From Verrucomicrobiota bacterium (GTDB lineage Bacteria; Chlamydiota; Chlamydiia; Chlamydiales; Rhabdochlamydiaceae), in contig JAFEGW010000004.1 of assembly GCA_018239715.1 (NCBI GenBank), forward strand, positions 124,001-188,000: 64,000 nucleotides of DNA, in the 5' to 3' direction. This document shows, in pieces, positions 43,705-54,200 of the stretch (within the stretch, counting starts at the first letter, position 1; the number at the start of each line of letters is the position of its first letter). The translations under genes were made by a program, and so were the position numbers. The notes beneath the pieces are model-generated. The model worked only from the letters and a program-made list of their open reading frames with translations. It had not been told where the DNA came from and ran no database searches.

Positions 43705-45192
43705 ATGGCAATCCAGGCAGATCCTGCTCAAAGAAGGGAAAACTTTGTTCTAAGCGATTCCATCAGTCTTTATTCGGGATCTCCTAGGAAAGTCCGTTAT
43801 ATAATAAATGAATATCTGGATATTGGCGATTTGATTAGTTTAATGGGTGTCAGCCGTTCTCATTTGTACGCGACTGTAGGATCAGCTTTTCAAAACTCTG
43901 TGTGGGTCGTTCAGCAAAGAAAATGGGGATATCGTTTGGAAGTCACAGATGTTCCTTTAGCGCATCGAGTGATCCTGGAGATCTTCAAAAAAGCTGAAGA
44001 ATTTAGCTCTCGTTTTAAATTTATCAGGCAAATCATTAAAAGCCCAAAGGTCTTAGCTGCAAATGCGCAAGGGCATTGCCATCATCGAGTGGCTTTGAAA
44101 GCTCTCAGAGCTCTATTGAGCTGGTTTCCACACCGAGATACCCTTGTTGTATGGGAAAAAGTTGCAGAGATGGCTAGATTAAAAAAATTTGATGAACCGA
44201 CTTCTATCCAAGATACAGCTCAAAAGGCAAGCCAATTTGCAGAATGGATCAGTGAACATCAATCCGCAGTTGACCAGAAGATCAAACTTAATCTGGCAGG
44301 GCTTAGCGTTTCATTTTTACACCCTGCAATAGGAAGGCTCACACAATTGCAAATCCTCTGTCTTCAGGATAATCAGCTTTGCAGGGTTCCAGCAGCTATT
44401 GGACAACTCTCCTCCCTCAAAAAACTTGAACTTCAAAACAACCGACTCACTTCTCTAAGCGAGATTATTTGCCACCTCTATTCACTACAAGCCTTAAATG
44501 TCGAAGATAATCTTCTCACTGATATCCCACCAGCAATCAGAAATCTCACAGCATTGGAAGACCTGTCTCTTCAGGGTAATCAGTTTAGCATTGTCCCAGC
44601 AGCTATTGGGCAGCTTTCTTCCCTTAAAACACTTTTACTTAGAAAAAACCGGCTAGCTTCTCTGCCAGAAGTTATTTGCCACCTCTATTCACTGCAAGCC
44701 TTAAATGTCGAAGACAATCTTCTCACTGATATCCCGCCAGCAATCAGAAATCTCACTTCTCTTACAGTCCTCTATTTGAGCGAAAATAGACTCACGATGT
44801 TTCCTCATTGCCTTGGTACACTACCTAGATTGCAACAGCTGTACTTGTACTCCAATCAGCTCACCTCAGTATCTTTGACGGATGGACAATTTACCGCTCT
44901 TCAGAGACTGGATGTGAGCGAAAACCAATTAACCTCGTTCCGTGCTTGCCAGGTCTCCTCGCTTCAAACGCTCGAATTGCAAGCAAATAAATTGACAAGT
45001 TTAGATGATAGCATCCATCGACTTGTCGGTTTGGATACCCTCAATGTACGTGGTAATCAACTGGACACGCTTCCTGAGGCGATTTTCCAACTGACGCGAC
45101 TAAAATCCGTCAATCTTCGCGCTAACCGTATTGTGGAATATTCTGATTTGATCAAACGACTGAAAGAAAGAGGTGTTAAAATTTATCTTTAA
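43705..45192 (+). CDS. leucine-rich-repeat protein with F-box-like N terminus, copy 1
   Basis: A 495-residue protein. Residues 27-70 (VRYIINEYLDIGDLISLMGV, then SRSH and SVW) resemble an F-box. A helical spacer with the LKALRALLSWFPHRDTL segment follows. From about residue 190 to the end are roughly a dozen 23-residue leucine-rich repeats (L-LQDNQL-RVP-AIGQLSSLKKL type). F-box plus LRR is the architecture of eukaryotic substrate adaptors of SCF ubiquitin ligases; bacteria with such proteins use them as effectors. It has no signal peptide. A 207-base, three-repeat unit is nearly duplicated inside. Good AAGGTGAT site. Confidence 0.82.
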   Translation: MAIQADPAQRRENFVLSDSISLYSGSPRKVRYIINEYLDIGDLISLMGVSRSHLYATVGSAFQNSVWVVQQRKWGYRLEVTDVPLAHRVILEIFKKAEEFSSRFKFIRQIIKSPKVLAANAQGHCHHRVALKALRALLSWFPHRDTLVVWEKVAEMARLKKFDEPTSIQDTAQKASQFAEWISEHQSAVDQKIKLNLAGLSVSFLHPAIGRLTQLQILCLQDNQLCRVPAAIGQLSSLKKLELQNNRLTSLSEIICHLYSLQALNVEDNLLTDIPPAIRNLTALEDLSLQGNQFSIVPAAIGQLSSLKTLLLRKNRLASLPEVICHLYSLQALNVEDNLLTDIPPAIRNLTSLTVLYLSENRLTMFPHCLGTLPRLQQLYLYSNQLTSVSLTDGQFTALQRLDVSENQLTSFRACQVSSLQTLELQANKLTSLDDSIHRLVGLDTLNVRGNQLDTLPEAIFQLTRLKSVNLRANRIVEYSDLIKRLKERGVKIYL

Positions 45193-45335
45193 AAAGCTGA
45201 TAATCCCAATTATGGATTGCAGGGTTCTTCCATTTGCAAGCTTATTTTATCCTTTTAAGATATTCATATTCGAAGGTGATGAAAGAATAGAATTTTTAAA
45301 GTTTTAACTTTCAAATTCTTACATGATGGTCATGC

Positions 45336-46706
45336 ATGGCACTCATTACAAGCCGTGTTCCAAGATATGAAAAAATTGCTCTGAGCGCTTCCATCAGCCT
45401 TTACTCAGGATCTCCTATAGATGTTCGTTTTCTAATCAATGAATACCTAGATATCGGAGATTTTCTGAGCTTGATGGCTGTGAGCCGTTCTCATTATCAA
45501 AAAACTTTGGAATCGGCCTTTCAAAACTCCGTGTGGGCCATTCAGCAAAAAAAGCTGGGATACGCTTTTGAAGCAAAGCAGGGCCCGTTAGCCCATCAAG
45601 TGATCCGGCATACCTTCAGAAACGCTGAAAGCTTAGCTTATTTTCATTTTAAATTTATCGAGAAAATCACTCAAAATCCGGAGATCTTGAAGCCTAATTC
45701 CGAGGGGCATCTCCATACTCGCGTAGCTTTGAAAGCCTTAAGAGCTCTTTTAAGATGGCTTCCTCATCGTAATACCCTTAGCATGTGGGCAAAACTTGCA
45801 ATTGATACTAACTTAGAGTCATTTGATCCTCTGAATTCGATCCAAGAAACAGCTCAAAAAGCGAGCGAGTTTTCACGATGGATCCTCCAACATCAAGACA
45901 CACTGGATGGAATTAAGACTCTTGAAATGCGACAACGTTACCTGATTTATTTAGAACCGGCCCTTGGACAACTCACGGCATTGAAAAGCTTATACCTTCA
46001 TGATAATGGGTTGCGTAGCATCCCTCCTACTATAGGACAGCTCTCTTCCCTCCGAACTTTAATGCTTCAAAATAACAGAATTTCTTCTTTACCTGACGTT
46101 ATGGGAAACCTCTCCTCTCTTGAATTTTTAGATCTCGAGGGAAATTGTTTGTCCAGCCTCCCCCTCACGGTCAGCAAACTTTCTTCTTTGTACAGACTAA
46201 ATTTGAGCAAAAATCGGTTGACCTCGTTTCCTGATTGCCTGGGCCAATTACCCGGACTGGTCATCCTTGACTTTCACTCCAATCGGCTCTCTTCTTCATC
46301 TTTGGGCCCATTTGGCGCTCTTCAAACGCTGGATATGAGTAATAATCAACTCACATCCTTCTCCGCCTGCCATCTCCCCTCACTCTATACACTGAATTTA
46401 AGTAAGAACCGGCTCGCGTCTTTTTCCGTTGGGGACCTTCCTTCTCTTCACAAGCTCGAGTTGCAAGGAAATAAATTGACGTTTTTAGATGAGAATATCG
46501 GTCAACTTGCCTCTTTGAAAAGCCTTAAATTGCATAATAATTTTCTTAACTCTGTTCCAGAGACAATCTTTCATCTGGCCCAGCTCACCGAGGTCGATCT
46601 CTACAACAACCCCATTACAGAGGGTTCTGATGTAATCAAACGACTGAGAGAGAGAAATATTAAAGTTTTTGCTTGCTTCATTTTCGTTCCACCTCCATCT
46701 CCCTAG
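45336..46706 (+). CDS. leucine-rich-repeat protein with F-box-like N terminus, copy 2
   Basis: A 456-residue paralogue of the preceding gene. The N-terminal 180 residues align closely: SASISLYSGSPIDVRFLINE, then LDIGDFLSLMAVSRSHY and AFQNSVWAIQQKKLGY, and LKALRALLRWLPHRNTL. The LRR part has fewer and more varied repeats (about 190-440). It ends in a short FIFVPPPSP tail. The upstream 28 bases are also shared with copy 1, so the duplication included the leader. It is probably also a host-directed adaptor protein. Confidence 0.82.
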   Translation: MALITSRVPRYEKIALSASISLYSGSPIDVRFLINEYLDIGDFLSLMAVSRSHYQKTLESAFQNSVWAIQQKKLGYAFEAKQGPLAHQVIRHTFRNAESLAYFHFKFIEKITQNPEILKPNSEGHLHTRVALKALRALLRWLPHRNTLSMWAKLAIDTNLESFDPLNSIQETAQKASEFSRWILQHQDTLDGIKTLEMRQRYLIYLEPALGQLTALKSLYLHDNGLRSIPPTIGQLSSLRTLMLQNNRISSLPDVMGNLSSLEFLDLEGNCLSSLPLTVSKLSSLYRLNLSKNRLTSFPDCLGQLPGLVILDFHSNRLSSSSLGPFGALQTLDMSNNQLTSFSACHLPSLYTLNLSKNRLASFSVGDLPSLHKLELQGNKLTFLDENIGQLASLKSLKLHNNFLNSVPETIFHLAQLTEVDLYNNPITEGSDVIKRLRERNIKVFACFIFVPPPSP

Positions 46707-46759
46707 ACAAAAGGCTCTCTCTATGCGAAGATAGTTTGAGTCTAGTCCAAGGGCTATCT

Positions 46760-48538
46760 ATGAAAAACTCAGCGACGCTTTTTTCTTTTATTGCGAAATT
46801 CATTTTCGCGCAGCCCTGGGTATTTTCCTTTATGTTAGTGCTGTCTTTTGTGTGGACGCTGGATGCGACCGTCTTACCCTACCTTCTGCGGCTTATTATC
46901 GATACGCTGACACAATACGATGCCGATCGAACAGCCGCCTGGCCAGCCTTAAAAATGGTGTTGTTGTATGTTTTAGTTGTGTGGATTTTAGTAGAAATAG
47001 GATTCCGCACACGAGGCTTTTTGCGAGCTCGATTTTATCCGAAGTTGGAAGCTGATATCCGCATGGCGATGTTTGATCATATTCAGCGCCATTCCCCTAA
47101 GTATTTTAATGAGCATTTTGCCGGCAGTTTAGCCAACAAGATCAGCGACATGACGACCCAAGTGACCTCGCTCTTGCAAAACATCGTGCAGTTATTTCTT
47201 CCTACAGCTTTTACCTGCATTTTAACCGTTGTATTATTCTCTAATGTCAATCCTCTTTTTGCAAAGATTTTAGCCGCCTGGGTTGTGATCCATTTTGCCA
47301 CTGTCTTTGCTTTCACCCCTAAATGCTCTAAGTATTCAAATATCCATGGAGAAGTCAGGAGCACTCTCGTGGGGAAAATCGTCGATAGTTTGACCAATAA
47401 TTTTGCCGTTAATCTTTTCACCCGCTTTCGTTTTGAAAGAGGTTTTGTAGGAGTCTATCAAAAAGAAGAGCAGGAAAAAAATTACCAATCCCAAATGTAT
47501 ATCCAATGGATGTTCGCCTCTCTATCGGTTATTTATCTCGGGGGGATAGTGGCTATGAACGGCTTCCTGATCGTTTATTGGATGCAAGGGAAAATTACCA
47601 CGGGAGAGATCATCCAAATTTTTAATACAACTTGGAACTTGATTTTCATGCTGTGGTTTTCAGGAGAAGCTATCCCGCAATTTTTTCAATCCGTCGGCAT
47701 CGCCAAGCAAGCCCTCTCCGTGATGAATGACCCTCAAGACCTCCTCGATTCTCCTCATGCGGCTCCACTGGTGGTCAAACAAGGAGAAATCATCTTTGAG
47801 AATGTCTCCTTCCAGTACGGGGATAAACAACTTTTTCAAAATAAGAACATCTACATCCAGGGAGGAGAAAAAGTCGGACTCGTGGGATATTCCGGAGCAG
47901 GAAAATCGACCTTCGTCAATCTCATTTTACGCTTTTATCCTGTCGAAAAAGGAAGGATTTTGATTGACGGCCAGGATATTGCTCATATCACCTTGGAATC
48001 TCTGCGCAGCCAAGTTGCCCTCATTCCTCAAGACCCTCTGCTGTTCCATCGCACTCTAGAAGATAACATCCGGTATGGCCGTCTTGATGCCACTCCAGAA
48101 GAAGTCATTCAAGCCGCTCAGCTGGCTCATTGCGACGGATTTATCCGAAGAACACCTCAGGGCTACGGCTCCCTCGTCGGCGAACGAGGAACAAAACTCT
48201 CCGGCGGCGAGCGGCAAAGAATCGCCATCGCCCGCGCGATGCTCGCGAAATCTCCGATCCTCCTTCTCGATGAGGCCACTTCAGCTCTAGACTCTGTCAC
48301 AGAAAGGTACATCCAAGATAGCCTGGAAAAGCTGATGGAAAACCGCACGACGATCGTCATTGCACACCGGCTTTCTACCCTGGCCAAAATGGACCGCATC
48401 TTGGTCTTCGATCAAGGCCGCGTCGTCGAGGAAGGCTCCCATGAAAAGCTGCTGGCCCAAGAAGGCCATTATGCCCGCATGTGGAATATGCAAGCCGGCG
48501 GCTTCTTGCCCGATACCCCTCTGGCCTCTCAAACATAA
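46760..48538 (+). CDS. type I ABC exporter (MsbA-like, fused TMD-NBD)
   Basis: A 592-residue half-transporter with six membrane helices (about 20-310) and an ATP-binding domain with Walker A GYSGAGKSTF, signature LSGGERQRIAIARA, Walker B ILLLDEATSALD and switch His in IVIAHRLST. Such homodimeric exporters move lipids, peptides or drugs; the substrate is unknown. The frame is open from 46673 inside the LRR gene end, but the ATG at 46760 gives the usual N terminus. It lies 53 bases after the second LRR gene. Confidence 0.9.
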   Translation: MKNSATLFSFIAKFIFAQPWVFSFMLVLSFVWTLDATVLPYLLRLIIDTLTQYDADRTAAWPALKMVLLYVLVVWILVEIGFRTRGFLRARFYPKLEADIRMAMFDHIQRHSPKYFNEHFAGSLANKISDMTTQVTSLLQNIVQLFLPTAFTCILTVVLFSNVNPLFAKILAAWVVIHFATVFAFTPKCSKYSNIHGEVRSTLVGKIVDSLTNNFAVNLFTRFRFERGFVGVYQKEEQEKNYQSQMYIQWMFASLSVIYLGGIVAMNGFLIVYWMQGKITTGEIIQIFNTTWNLIFMLWFSGEAIPQFFQSVGIAKQALSVMNDPQDLLDSPHAAPLVVKQGEIIFENVSFQYGDKQLFQNKNIYIQGGEKVGLVGYSGAGKSTFVNLILRFYPVEKGRILIDGQDIAHITLESLRSQVALIPQDPLLFHRTLEDNIRYGRLDATPEEVIQAAQLAHCDGFIRRTPQGYGSLVGERGTKLSGGERQRIAIARAMLAKSPILLLDEATSALDSVTERYIQDSLEKLMENRTTIVIAHRLSTLAKMDRILVFDQGRVVEEGSHEKLLAQEGHYARMWNMQAGGFLPDTPLASQT

Positions 48539-48572
48539 GTTATTGAAATTCAATGAATCAGCTTCAATTTCG

Positions 48573-48600
48573 AAATTCCGCTGATTTCGTGGCGGAATTT
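48573..48600 (+). terminator. possible terminator after the ABC exporter gene
   Basis: AAATTCCGC (48573-48581) and GCGGAATTT (48592-48600) form a 9-bp stem with a 10-base loop, 35 bases after the stop codon. There is no long T run, so it may be only a stem-loop. The remaining spacer to 48771 is AT-rich without other features. Confidence 0.4.
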
Positions 48601-48771
48601 GCATAAATTCCGATATTTTTAATACCTTGAATAAGTTTCACCAGCAAGTCTTCGCAAAAAAATTAAAGTATAAATCTTCTTTGACTTTCGAACATTTTAG
48701 GAATAAATTGAATACGCTAATTTACGAGAGAAGGTACACTATAGTTTATCATTTATAAGAAGAGAGGAATT

Positions 48772-51168
48772 ATGGCAAATCTAGTACAGTCTAAAGTCAT
48801 TGGCTTTCATGCATCGCCCGAAGTGATGATTACTTTTAGAGAAACAGATGGAAAAATAGAAGCGACCGTCCCTCTAGAAACAGATCCTGTATCAGTAACT
48901 TTACCCGATCTAAGACTTCCTGATACCTCAACAGATTTTACTATTGCCCATAAAGTCAAACGTCTTTTGCAAAATTGCCATCTTCAACCCACTTATTTTG
49001 CCCCAAAAGGGCAAACGAAGGGTAGAGTATCCTTTATTCCTGTCGATCCGGAAAATAAGACATGGGAAAAACAGGATGAGCTATCTTTTCCTGAGGCTCA
49101 CACTCCCTATTTCTTTCGTGCAGAGGGCACCCTCTGTTATGCCTTTGTTAATACCGTTACAACTTGGGATTGGAAAAATTCTAGTTTCACAACAACGACA
49201 TTTAGAACAACCTCTATCACTGCTTTAGCTGAGCTGCCTGATGGCAGATTTATTATTGGAGATGAAAAAGGAAATTTGTTTTTGCAAGGAAATCCTCAAT
49301 CTTATCCGTGTGGGATTCAAGAGAAAATAGAGAAAATAGTCTTCATAACATCTACATGTTATTTCATCAGTTCTAAGAATAAAACGGTAATCTTTAGCCT
49401 TGAAAGTGCAACCGTTTTAAGTGAATTAGCATCTTGTATTGATTTTTTTATCTTGAAAAACGGCATGTTTTGCTTATTAGATACTTATAAATTATTTTTA
49501 ATGAAAATCAATGAGGAAAATAAAATTTTGGTAATAAAACATGACTTCGAGGACATCGCCATTGTACACGTTCAGGTAGCTTCAGAAAACACCCTATTAT
49601 TAGCCCCGCAAGTCGAAAAATCTATTATCGTATGGAATTATGAAAAACAAACTCACATAGAATATAAAGACGAGAAAACACAAACTTTACGCAGAAAGAT
49701 GTCCGATGACAATTTAGTTCTTATCAACGAAGAAACCTTTGCATATCCAAAAAGACAATCACCACAAGTTTGCTTTTATCGAGCAAAAGACAAAGAATCT
49801 ATAGAAACGCAACCTGCTGGAGAGCGGAGTGTAGCTCATTTTATTCCATTATCAGATGGCTCTATCATGTATGCTACAGAAAGCGGTTCTGGCATACATG
49901 TGGTAACTAGAGAGGGTACCCTTGCATTCACTAGCAAAAATTTGACTAATGCAAGGCCTGTACAATCCATAAGAGAACTCGGGGATGGCTCCGTAGCAAT
50001 AGAGTTTTACAAACATATGATGATTATCTGTCCCAAAAAGAATCCGAGAGAAAGCACGGCCTATAAAATAGATAAGCTGTTACTTGATCTCAAACATAAT
50101 CCTGCACAATTTGATTTGTATGATGAATTAGCTAATCTTTACGGCAAGGATAACGAAAAACGGTATCAAACTTATTTAGCAGGTTCAGAAGCAGCGATCA
50201 AAGGGAATAATCTTTATCAAGCTCGGCGTTACTATGAAAAAGCAAAAAAACTTAAAATAAAAAGCGACCAACCTTCTGATATCTTTAATTCATATTTAAA
50301 AGGCTCGGCTTATAAGAAACAACAAACTCAAGTCGCTTTAGATTTGTATTATCTACAATCGGAGTCCAATTCCTCTACTCCACCACCTTCAAAAGCAGAT
50401 AGAAAATGCAAGGAAAGGCTTTTTATTGGAGAGGGTGATTTTAGTTTTACCGCAGCTTTCATTGAAAAACATCAACAATCTCATCCCAAACTAGCTTCGG
50501 CAATTACTGCCACAGAATTAGACAAACCTACCAAAGAAGAAACTCTCAAACGGATCACCCAATTACAAGACAAAAGAGTAAAATTTCTTTTTGGTATTGA
50601 TGGGCAACTGCTTGATCAAATTTTTAAAGGAAAAAGGTTCAGAAGAATTCATTGGAACTGTCCTTATGTTGATTTTACTACTTCCAATAGAGAGGCGTTT
50701 AAAGATGTGATTCCTAAATTTTTCCTATCTTGTAGTCAGCTCCAATTAACTCAAGATCGTGTTCATATTACCCTCATGCAAGAGAAAGATGGTTATTGGA
50801 GAAAAAGACAAGAAGAAAACCCCATTGTTAAAGGTGCCACTTTAGCAGGTTATAGACTGATAAGAAAAAGATTATTCGGGGCTGAAAGATACCCGGGATA
50901 CGAGCACGTTAAGACCGATAAAAAATCACATGGAAAAAATGAAGAAATGAGAGAGTTCGTCTTTGAAAAAACCGAAATTACTCATCTTTCAAAAGAAGCA
51001 ACTGATTTACCAAAAATGGCACATGAATTAAAAAATCCCGATGAAAAAAAATATCAAGTAAAAACCAGTGAAGCAAATCCCAAAGATACCGACTACTATT
51101 TTGAATGCAGCACGGATGAGGATTCTTCGGATTACTATGAATCTGATCCAGATAACGTGACACCCTAA
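48772..51168 (+). CDS. beta-propeller-like/TPR-like protein fused to a BMT5-type (DUF2431) methyltransferase domain
   Basis: A 798-residue protein in AT-rich DNA. Residues 1-430 are strand-rich, with WD-like turns (TVTTWDWKNSS, IIVWNYEKQT and several DG-type turns), probably a beta propeller. Residues about 440-510 are helical and TPR-like (ANLYGKDNEKRYQTYLAG and NNLYQARRYYEKAKKL). Residues about 545-740 match the BMT5/DUF2431 fold of eukaryotic 25S rRNA uridine-N3 methyltransferases: LFIGEGDFSFTAAF (SAM loop, from 550), RIHWNCPYVDF, DRVHITL and ERYPGYEHVKT. An acidic tail ends the protein. It may modify rRNA, possibly of the host; this is inference. Confidence 0.78.
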   Translation: MANLVQSKVIGFHASPEVMITFRETDGKIEATVPLETDPVSVTLPDLRLPDTSTDFTIAHKVKRLLQNCHLQPTYFAPKGQTKGRVSFIPVDPENKTWEKQDELSFPEAHTPYFFRAEGTLCYAFVNTVTTWDWKNSSFTTTTFRTTSITALAELPDGRFIIGDEKGNLFLQGNPQSYPCGIQEKIEKIVFITSTCYFISSKNKTVIFSLESATVLSELASCIDFFILKNGMFCLLDTYKLFLMKINEENKILVIKHDFEDIAIVHVQVASENTLLLAPQVEKSIIVWNYEKQTHIEYKDEKTQTLRRKMSDDNLVLINEETFAYPKRQSPQVCFYRAKDKESIETQPAGERSVAHFIPLSDGSIMYATESGSGIHVVTREGTLAFTSKNLTNARPVQSIRELGDGSVAIEFYKHMMIICPKKNPRESTAYKIDKLLLDLKHNPAQFDLYDELANLYGKDNEKRYQTYLAGSEAAIKGNNLYQARRYYEKAKKLKIKSDQPSDIFNSYLKGSAYKKQQTQVALDLYYLQSESNSSTPPPSKADRKCKERLFIGEGDFSFTAAFIEKHQQSHPKLASAITATELDKPTKEETLKRITQLQDKRVKFLFGIDGQLLDQIFKGKRFRRIHWNCPYVDFTTSNREAFKDVIPKFFLSCSQLQLTQDRVHITLMQEKDGYWRKRQEENPIVKGATLAGYRLIRKRLFGAERYPGYEHVKTDKKSHGKNEEMREFVFEKTEITHLSKEATDLPKMAHELKNPDEKKYQVKTSEANPKDTDYYFECSTDEDSSDYYESDPDNVTP

Positions 51169-51224
51169 GCAACCTTATAAATCGATCTATTGAAAAAATT
51201 GCCTCTCTACTCTAGATAGAGAAT

Positions 51225-54200
51225 ATGGCAACAGACCGCAAACAAGCCCTCCAAGCCGCGCTCCAGCATGAAGGCAAGAAATTCGAGCAAAGCTACCTGT
51301 GGATCGAAGAGCATCTTCCTCCGAGCTTTTTTGAAGATGTCGATTCCGAGACTTTGATTTTAGTCACCCACAGTCTGATGGATTTTGATGCGCAAGAGTA
51401 TGTCTCTCATCTTCATTTCAAAAACAAAGCCATTGCCCTCTGCCTCGATAGCAATGAGGCCGATCTGCAAATTCTCAAGCACTATCGCAACCGCGGCATC
51501 AAAAATTACCGGACCTTTGTCTCCAATGTTCCTCCTCCCTTTATAGGGATCTCGGCTAATTTGCGCGTCGCTATCATCTACTTTACCGAGATCGAGGAAG
51601 AGAGATCATCGCCGGAGAAGTTCCAAGATATCTTTGCCGAGGTCAAAAAACGGAATCCTGAACTGACCGAAAGCGAGTTTACTCAGCTTGTGGAAGCCAT
51701 GAATCCCCGCTTTTTACGGTCGCTTACGAAAGAACGATTAATCTTGGCTTTGAATGTGCTCTTCCAGGCTAAGGAGAGAGATCCTTGCCAGCTGGAAATC
51801 CTCAAAAATGAGGACTGGGCGCAAAAAAAGGATACGCCTTCTTTGCAGATTGTCCTCGCCTGGAGAAATGTCCCTAAACAAGACTTTCTTTATCGTCTGA
51901 CCCGTGTCATCCATCGGCATGGCCTTGCTTTAAAAAGAATGGCCGCCACTTACATTGATGCTTATACCCGCAGCAATATCCTAGTGATGTCGCTCGGTCT
52001 GCATGGAGCTCAAGGAAAAGCCGCCTGGGAAGAGGCTGATCTCGAAGATTTTCTGCAAGAGCTTGTCACCGTCAAATATTTCCCTGGCCAAGAAGCTTTA
52101 GAAGCCGCTTTTGTCGACACCCAGCTCGTCCGAGGCAACATCGGCAATCTTCTGAAGACGATGGTCCATTTTATCCATCAAGTCCTTGTCCACGCCGATC
52201 CTAACCTCTATTCTTTCTTTAATATCGAAGAAGGACTCTGCCGACATCCTGAACTGACTGTCATGCTCACGAAGGCTTTTGAAGCCAAATTCCATCCTAA
52301 AAAGCACGATCTAAACCTGTACAACCAGATAAAAAATGAGTTTCTTTCCCTCGTAGACAAAATCGATACAGGACAAGAGGCCAATGACAACCGCCGCCGC
52401 CATGTTTTGAAGCAAGGGATGAACTTCTTCGAACATATGCTCAAAACCAACTTCTACCGCGAAAATAAGACAGCTTTTTCCTTTCGTCTGGATCCCCGGT
52501 ATCTCGACAACGTCCCCTATAACCGCATCGAGAAATTCCCCGAGCTGCCTTTTGCGGTCTTTTTCATGAAAGGAATGTATTTTATCGGATTCCACATCCG
52601 GTTCCGAGATCTGGCCCGTGGCGGACTCAGGACTGTCTATCCCGACCGGATTGAGCAGCTCCAAGCCGAACGAAATAACGTCTTCTCCGAATGTTATAAC
52701 CTGGCCTATACCCAGCAGAAAAAAAACAAAGACATCCCTGAAGGAGGCTCCAAAGGGGTCATTCTGCTCGAGCCTTATGAAAGACTCCGGGCTGAAGAAG
52801 AGATTTACCGCCAGGAAATGGAAGCCGCAGGTAGACCGGCAAAAGAGATTGAAGAAAAACTGAAAACTTTTAGCCCCGAGCAAAAACTCGACTATCTCTA
52901 TCAATCTCAGCGGAGCTATATTGAAAGTTTGGTGACCTTGCTCAACTGCGACCCGGATGGAAAGCTCAGAGCTAAAGGAATCGTCGATTATTACAAAAAG
53001 CCCGAATACGTCTATTTAGGCCCTGATGAAAACATGCATAACGAGATGATCATCTGGATCTCCAATTATGCTAAATACTACCACTACAAACCCGGCAGTT
53101 CATTCATGTCGAGCAAGCCCGGAGCAGGCATTAACCACAAAGAGTATGGAGTCACCTCCCGCGGGGTCAATATCTACATGGAGGAAGTGCTCAAATTCCT
53201 CGGCGTCGATCCAAAAAAAGAGACTTTTACCGTGAAAATGACCGGCGGGCCCGATGGCGATGTTGCCGGTAATGAGATGTACAACCTCTATACGTTCTAT
53301 CCTAAGACTGCAAAGCTCTTAGCAACGATTGATGTCTCAGGGACCATCTTTGATCCCCAAGGGCTCGATTTAGAGATCGTGGCGCAGCTTTTTAAAGACG
53401 GCAAACCGATCCGGTTCTACCCTGCAGAAAAGCTCTCGGAAGGAGGATTTCTCCTCGATACAAAGACCCGCCGGGAACAAAGCGCCTATGCCCAGCAGAC
53501 CCTCCTCCTAAGAAAACAGGGCGGCAAAGTCGTAGAAGAATGGATTTCCGGCAACGAGATGAACCACCTGCTCCGCACCCATGTCCATCAAGTTAAAGCC
53601 GATATTTTCATTCCCGGAGGCGGAAGACCTCGTACCCTCAATGAAAACAACTATCGGGATTTCCTAGATGAGACCGGCAAACCGACCTCCAAAGCTATCG
53701 TGGAAGGGGGCAACCTCTACCTCACCCCTGCAGCCCGCCGCGCTCTGGAAAAACTCGGGGTCATCATCATCAAAGACAGCTCGGCCAACAAAGGGGGCGT
53801 CATTTGCTCCTCTTTTGAAGTGCTGGCAGGCCTCACCCTCACGGAAGAAGAATTCCTGAAAGAAAAGCCTACACTCGTGCAGGATATTCTAGCGATTATT
53901 GAAGCCCGCTCCCGCGATGAAGCCCGGGCTCTCCTCGCCTCCCATGGGCAAGCATTTTTGACCGATGTGTCGGAATGGATCTCCGAGCGCATCAACGCCT
54001 ATACCGACGAACTGATGGCCTATTTAGCAGTCAAAGACCTCTCAAAGGACCCTCATGATCCCCTCATTCAATGCCTCTTAAACTACTGTCCTCCGACCCT
54101 TCGCAAAAAGCATCAAGACCGTATTTTAAAAGAAGTCCCTGACATGCATAAAAAGGCGATCATCGCCTGCTTTTTAGGCCAGCGGCTCGTCTATAGAAAA

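Noticed and set aside
44384-44767. Regular DNA repeats as a possible CRISPR array
   Set aside because: The repeat is a coding three-LRR duplication within one open frame; there are no short direct repeats with unique spacers.
52311-52904. 197-residue minus-strand reading frame within GDH
   Set aside because: Shadow of GDH codon bias; Phe/Leu-rich filler without motif or ribosome-binding site.
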